39,001 nucleotides of DNA from a virus. Both the position numbers and the translations under genes were made by a program. Position 1 is the stretch's first letter. Each line of letters starts with the position of its first letter. The stretch covers positions 1 through 39,001 of the IMG/VR virus record IMGVR_UViG_3300022858_000548; one strand, written 5' to 3'. Shown here piece by piece: positions 36,863 to 39,001 of the stretch. A model generated the notes under the pieces. That model did not search any database, was not told where the DNA came from, and was given only the letters and a program-made list of their open reading frames with translations.

Positions 36863-37459
36863 TCAGGTTTTCTCATACCGGATAACGTACGGGAGATGAC
36901 GATACTCCCCATTGTAATCAAGGCCGTAGCCGACAATGAACTCACCAGGTTCAACGTCCAGGCCCGAATGGATTTGACGAACGAATGCTTTCTCCGGATG
37001 CCTGATCAGGGCTCGAGCAATCCTGTATGCTTCCGCCATCGTCTTCGGAATAACTTTTCGGAAGAGGCATATGGTTCTGGTTGAACTATTACCCCTCCCA
37101 CTTAACCAACGGTGAATGGCTAAGATCGTATCGCCAGAGTCAATGATGTCATCGAGTACTATTATTCGTACTCCAGCCAGGTTGGGAGTTGGCCCAACGA
37201 AATCAATCTTGACATGTCCAGATGAAACGTCCCCTGTGTAGCTAGTAGCCTTAATGAAATGAACAATGACCCCGGCATCATGTTCAAAGTACCTGATGAA
37301 GTCAGAGGCGAAGACGAAAGCCCCATCCATTACAACTAGGATATGGATTGGTGTATCGTTTCCCGGGTAAGTGTTTAAGTGGTCAATCGTTTCCTTTGCC
37401 AACCGAGACACTGCTGTCTGAATTTGTCTCTCGGTATAGATAACCTGATCACTCAGCAT
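36863..37459 (-). CDS. Hypoxanthine-guanine phosphoribosyltransferase-like protein
   Basis: A 198-residue type I phosphoribosyltransferase. VLDDIIDSGDT (101-111) is the PRPP-binding loop, VVMDGAFVFASDFIRYF the first substrate loop, and FIVGYGLDYNGEYRHLPYV the purine-binding end typical of hypoxanthine/guanine enzymes. It would turn free guanine or hypoxanthine and PRPP into GMP or IMP. ATG 37459 has GGAGG and overlaps the helicase stop; a longer in-frame version reads through the helicase gene. In this phage it could salvage guanine released by DpdA. Confidence 0.85.
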   Translation of the reverse strand: MLSDQVIYTERQIQTAVSRLAKETIDHLNTYPGNDTPIHILVVMDGAFVFASDFIRYFEHDAGVIVHFIKATSYTGDVSSGHVKIDFVGPTPNLAGVRIIVLDDIIDSGDTILAIHRWLSGRGNSSTRTICLFRKVIPKTMAEAYRIARALIRHPEKAFVRQIHSGLDVEPGEFIVGYGLDYNGEYRHLPYVIRYEKT

Positions 37460-38804
37460 CGTCTTCCTCCAGTGTGAAAACTTCCTCGAGTAGTGCTTGA
37501 AGTTTATGTTCCAATCGTTTCCCTTGGACTTTGAACACACCCTCATCGACACTCTTCTCGACTCGTAGGTACCAAGACAGCACTTGATCGAATTCAGACC
37601 CTCGACGGATGAATCGTCCTAGTGCTTGTTCAATTGTTTTCGGTACCCAATCCTCTTCGTAGAAGACAACCTGGTTACAGAATTGTAGGTTGGCTCCTTC
37701 GGTTAGTGATCCCAACGTAGCAACGAGCACCCCTGTGCGAGATGCTTTCCAGTCCTGGACTATGTCGTCACGTTTCATTGGATCAATTGAACCGGTAACA
37801 AGAAAGGAATCTCGACCAGTCACCGCTTCTTGAATCACTCGAGCCGTTTCCTTGTACCAACAATACACTGCGACATGCCTTGTCGTTCGGTCGGTTAGGA
37901 TCCCTTTCAGGGCATCAAGCTTCGGGTTTTTATTCCCAGGAGGTGTTCCTGTTAAGCCCCGAAGGTGATGTATTAGGGCTCCACCGTTCTTGACATAGAT
38001 TGCCTTGGGCAAGTCGTCATGTTCAACTCGCCAGTTCTCTTTTGCATCCCGATACGTCTTCCTGATTGAAGGTGGCATCTCGACAGTGATCGTTGTCGGC
38101 ATCTCGGGTGGGAATTCTAACCCTACCTCATGAGGTAACCTTCGAAGCATGTGTCGAGACAACATCTTATTGAACCCTTTAGGATCGAATAGGTCACCAA
38201 CCTTATTGGCCCAAGGTGTCCTATGTATTCTACAGTGGTGACCTACGAACCTCCAATAGGATGTGAACTCTTTCGGGTTGCAAAGTCGGAGTAAAGGAAA
38301 CGTGTCACCAGCATCTTTGACAATTGGATCAGCTGTCAGGAGAAATAGATACGGTGTGTTCAACTTGTACGCAGCCTTGGTTGCTTTTGTTCCTCGACCC
38401 CTAAGACGATGAGCTTCGTCACAGATAACACAATGCCATCTCCGACGAAGTAGTTGAGTGTAACCTTTACTCGGGGCCAATGCATAGGCCAAGATGGCAT
38501 AGGAAACAATCAACCAGTCAACGTCTTCAGCATTGACAGCTGCCTGCTTTTCATACTGAGCCCCTTGAGCAACATAGATCGTGGGCTCGTTTGGATCCTG
38601 ATACATCTCTCGAATGTACCTGATCCAATTCTTAATCAGGTACGCTGGGCAAACAATCAACTTGGGCCCAGCTCCGGCTACTTGCCAAGCAGCCTCAATG
38701 GCAGGGTACGATTTTCCTACACCGTAATCGTCCCCTAGGATGTGCCGACGTTTAGACTTAAGGATCTCGACAGCCTCATCCTGATATGGATCAAGAGTAA
38801 TCAA
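37449..38804 (-). CDS. SNF2-family DNA helicase/translocase
   Basis: A 451-residue superfamily 2 protein. GDDYGVGKSYPAI (24-36) is motif I, VICDEAHRLRG motif II (DEAH), and LLTADPI motif III. ATLGSLTEGANLQFCN and QALGRFIRRGS are motifs V and VI. The two RecA lobes are complete, with no large insertion. Phage SNF2-type enzymes are used in replication or recombination. TTG 38804 is preferred to TTG 38810 because AAAGGG is better spaced; it forms a TTGA overlap with the previous stop. The phosphoribosyltransferase gene overlaps its end. Confidence 0.85.
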   Translation of the reverse strand: MITLDPYQDEAVEILKSKRRHILGDDYGVGKSYPAIEAAWQVAGAGPKLIVCPAYLIKNWIRYIREMYQDPNEPTIYVAQGAQYEKQAAVNAEDVDWLIVSYAILAYALAPSKGYTQLLRRRWHCVICDEAHRLRGRGTKATKAAYKLNTPYLFLLTADPIVKDAGDTFPLLRLCNPKEFTSYWRFVGHHCRIHRTPWANKVGDLFDPKGFNKMLSRHMLRRLPHEVGLEFPPEMPTTITVEMPPSIRKTYRDAKENWRVEHDDLPKAIYVKNGGALIHHLRGLTGTPPGNKNPKLDALKGILTDRTTRHVAVYCWYKETARVIQEAVTGRDSFLVTGSIDPMKRDDIVQDWKASRTGVLVATLGSLTEGANLQFCNQVVFYEEDWVPKTIEQALGRFIRRGSEFDQVLSWYLRVEKSVDEGVFKVQGKRLEHKLQALLEEVFTLEEDDAE

Positions 38805-39001
38805 TCCCAATCCCTTTCAAGACTAACTCGAAGGTAATCGGTGACAATGTCATTTGTCAGGAAGAAGGTGGCGGTGATCAAATTGAACTCAGCCACACGG
38901 AGCTGGATTACTCCTGCGTTATGTAGAGTGAACTCTTCGAAGCCCAGGAAGAACGTAACACTAATGCGATTGGGCCCTTGAGTTGCTCTCAACTTCAAAT
39001 G
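38801..39001 (-). CDS. Partial beta-rich protein of unknown function
   Basis: The frame is open to the right edge, so only the last 66 codons are certain. It is strand-rich (RISVTFFLGFEEFTLH; LITATFFLTND). A TTG at 38998 could be a start, but the frame continues beyond it. It overlaps the helicase start by four bases, so it belongs to the same operon. No family was recognised. Confidence 0.5.
   Translation of the reverse strand, partial: HLKLRATQGPNRISVTFFLGFEEFTLHNAGVIQLRVAEFNLITATFFLTNDIVTDYLRVSLERDWD

Overview
The window is part of a tailed double-stranded DNA phage genome, most likely a siphovirus. It shows a portal, a MuF-type head protein, a capsid protease with scaffold, a major capsid protein, neck proteins, a tail tube, a frameshifted tail chaperone pair and a tape measure of about 920 residues. 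No terminase, primase, endolysin, integrase or tRNA was recognised, so the genome continues beyond both ends. The host cannot be named. Ribosome binding sites are GGAGG-type and the promoters are sigma70-like with TATAAT boxes, so the host is a bacterium with ordinary translation and transcription signals. GTG and TTG starts are frequent.

Layout. Positions 1-21,838 are one rightward block: a glycosyltransferase end and a sugar epimerase, then head, neck and tail genes, closing with a DUF115/sialyltransferase-like protein. A small terminator-like hairpin follows at 21,948-21,966. Everything from about 22,050 to the right end is transcribed leftward. Positions 22,055-25,189 hold small genes, two of them probable winged-helix DNA-binding proteins, embedded in unusually dense non-coding DNA. 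That DNA contains five matching leftward promoters, five long inverted repeats that present one conserved 18-base loop sequence, ACCCT/AGGGT operator-like dyads, and two arrays of a degenerate repeat with a period of about 27 bp. Positions 26,018-30,441 are a replication and nucleotide operon: a MazG-like enzyme, ThyX and a uracil-DNA-glycosylase/DNA polymerase I fusion. Positions 30,494-36,779 are a long operon of recombination genes (Fe-S PD-(D/E)XK nuclease, RecA-like ATPase, DUF669-like protein, RuvC-like resolvase) followed by a DNA-modification set (QueD, QueE, FolE, DpdA-like). An SNF2-type helicase and a purine phosphoribosyltransferase lie at 36,863-38,804.

How it fits together. FolE, QueD and QueE should convert GTP to 7-carboxy-7-deazaguanine, and the DpdA-like transglycosylase would exchange guanine in phage DNA for a 7-deazaguanine base as protection against nucleases. 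No QueC is visible, so the inserted base may be the carboxy form or may depend on a host QueC. The phosphoribosyltransferase could recycle the guanine released.

The most unusual parts are the regulatory and structured region at 23,200-26,065, the five-region MuF/ParB/metallopeptidase head protein, a strand-biased CCCCCTGTGC motif, a PHD-finger-like small protein inside the queuosine-type operon, and a 100-base gene overlap that encodes an acidic tail in one frame and a lysine-rich tail in the other. All counts of motifs and repeats were made by eye.
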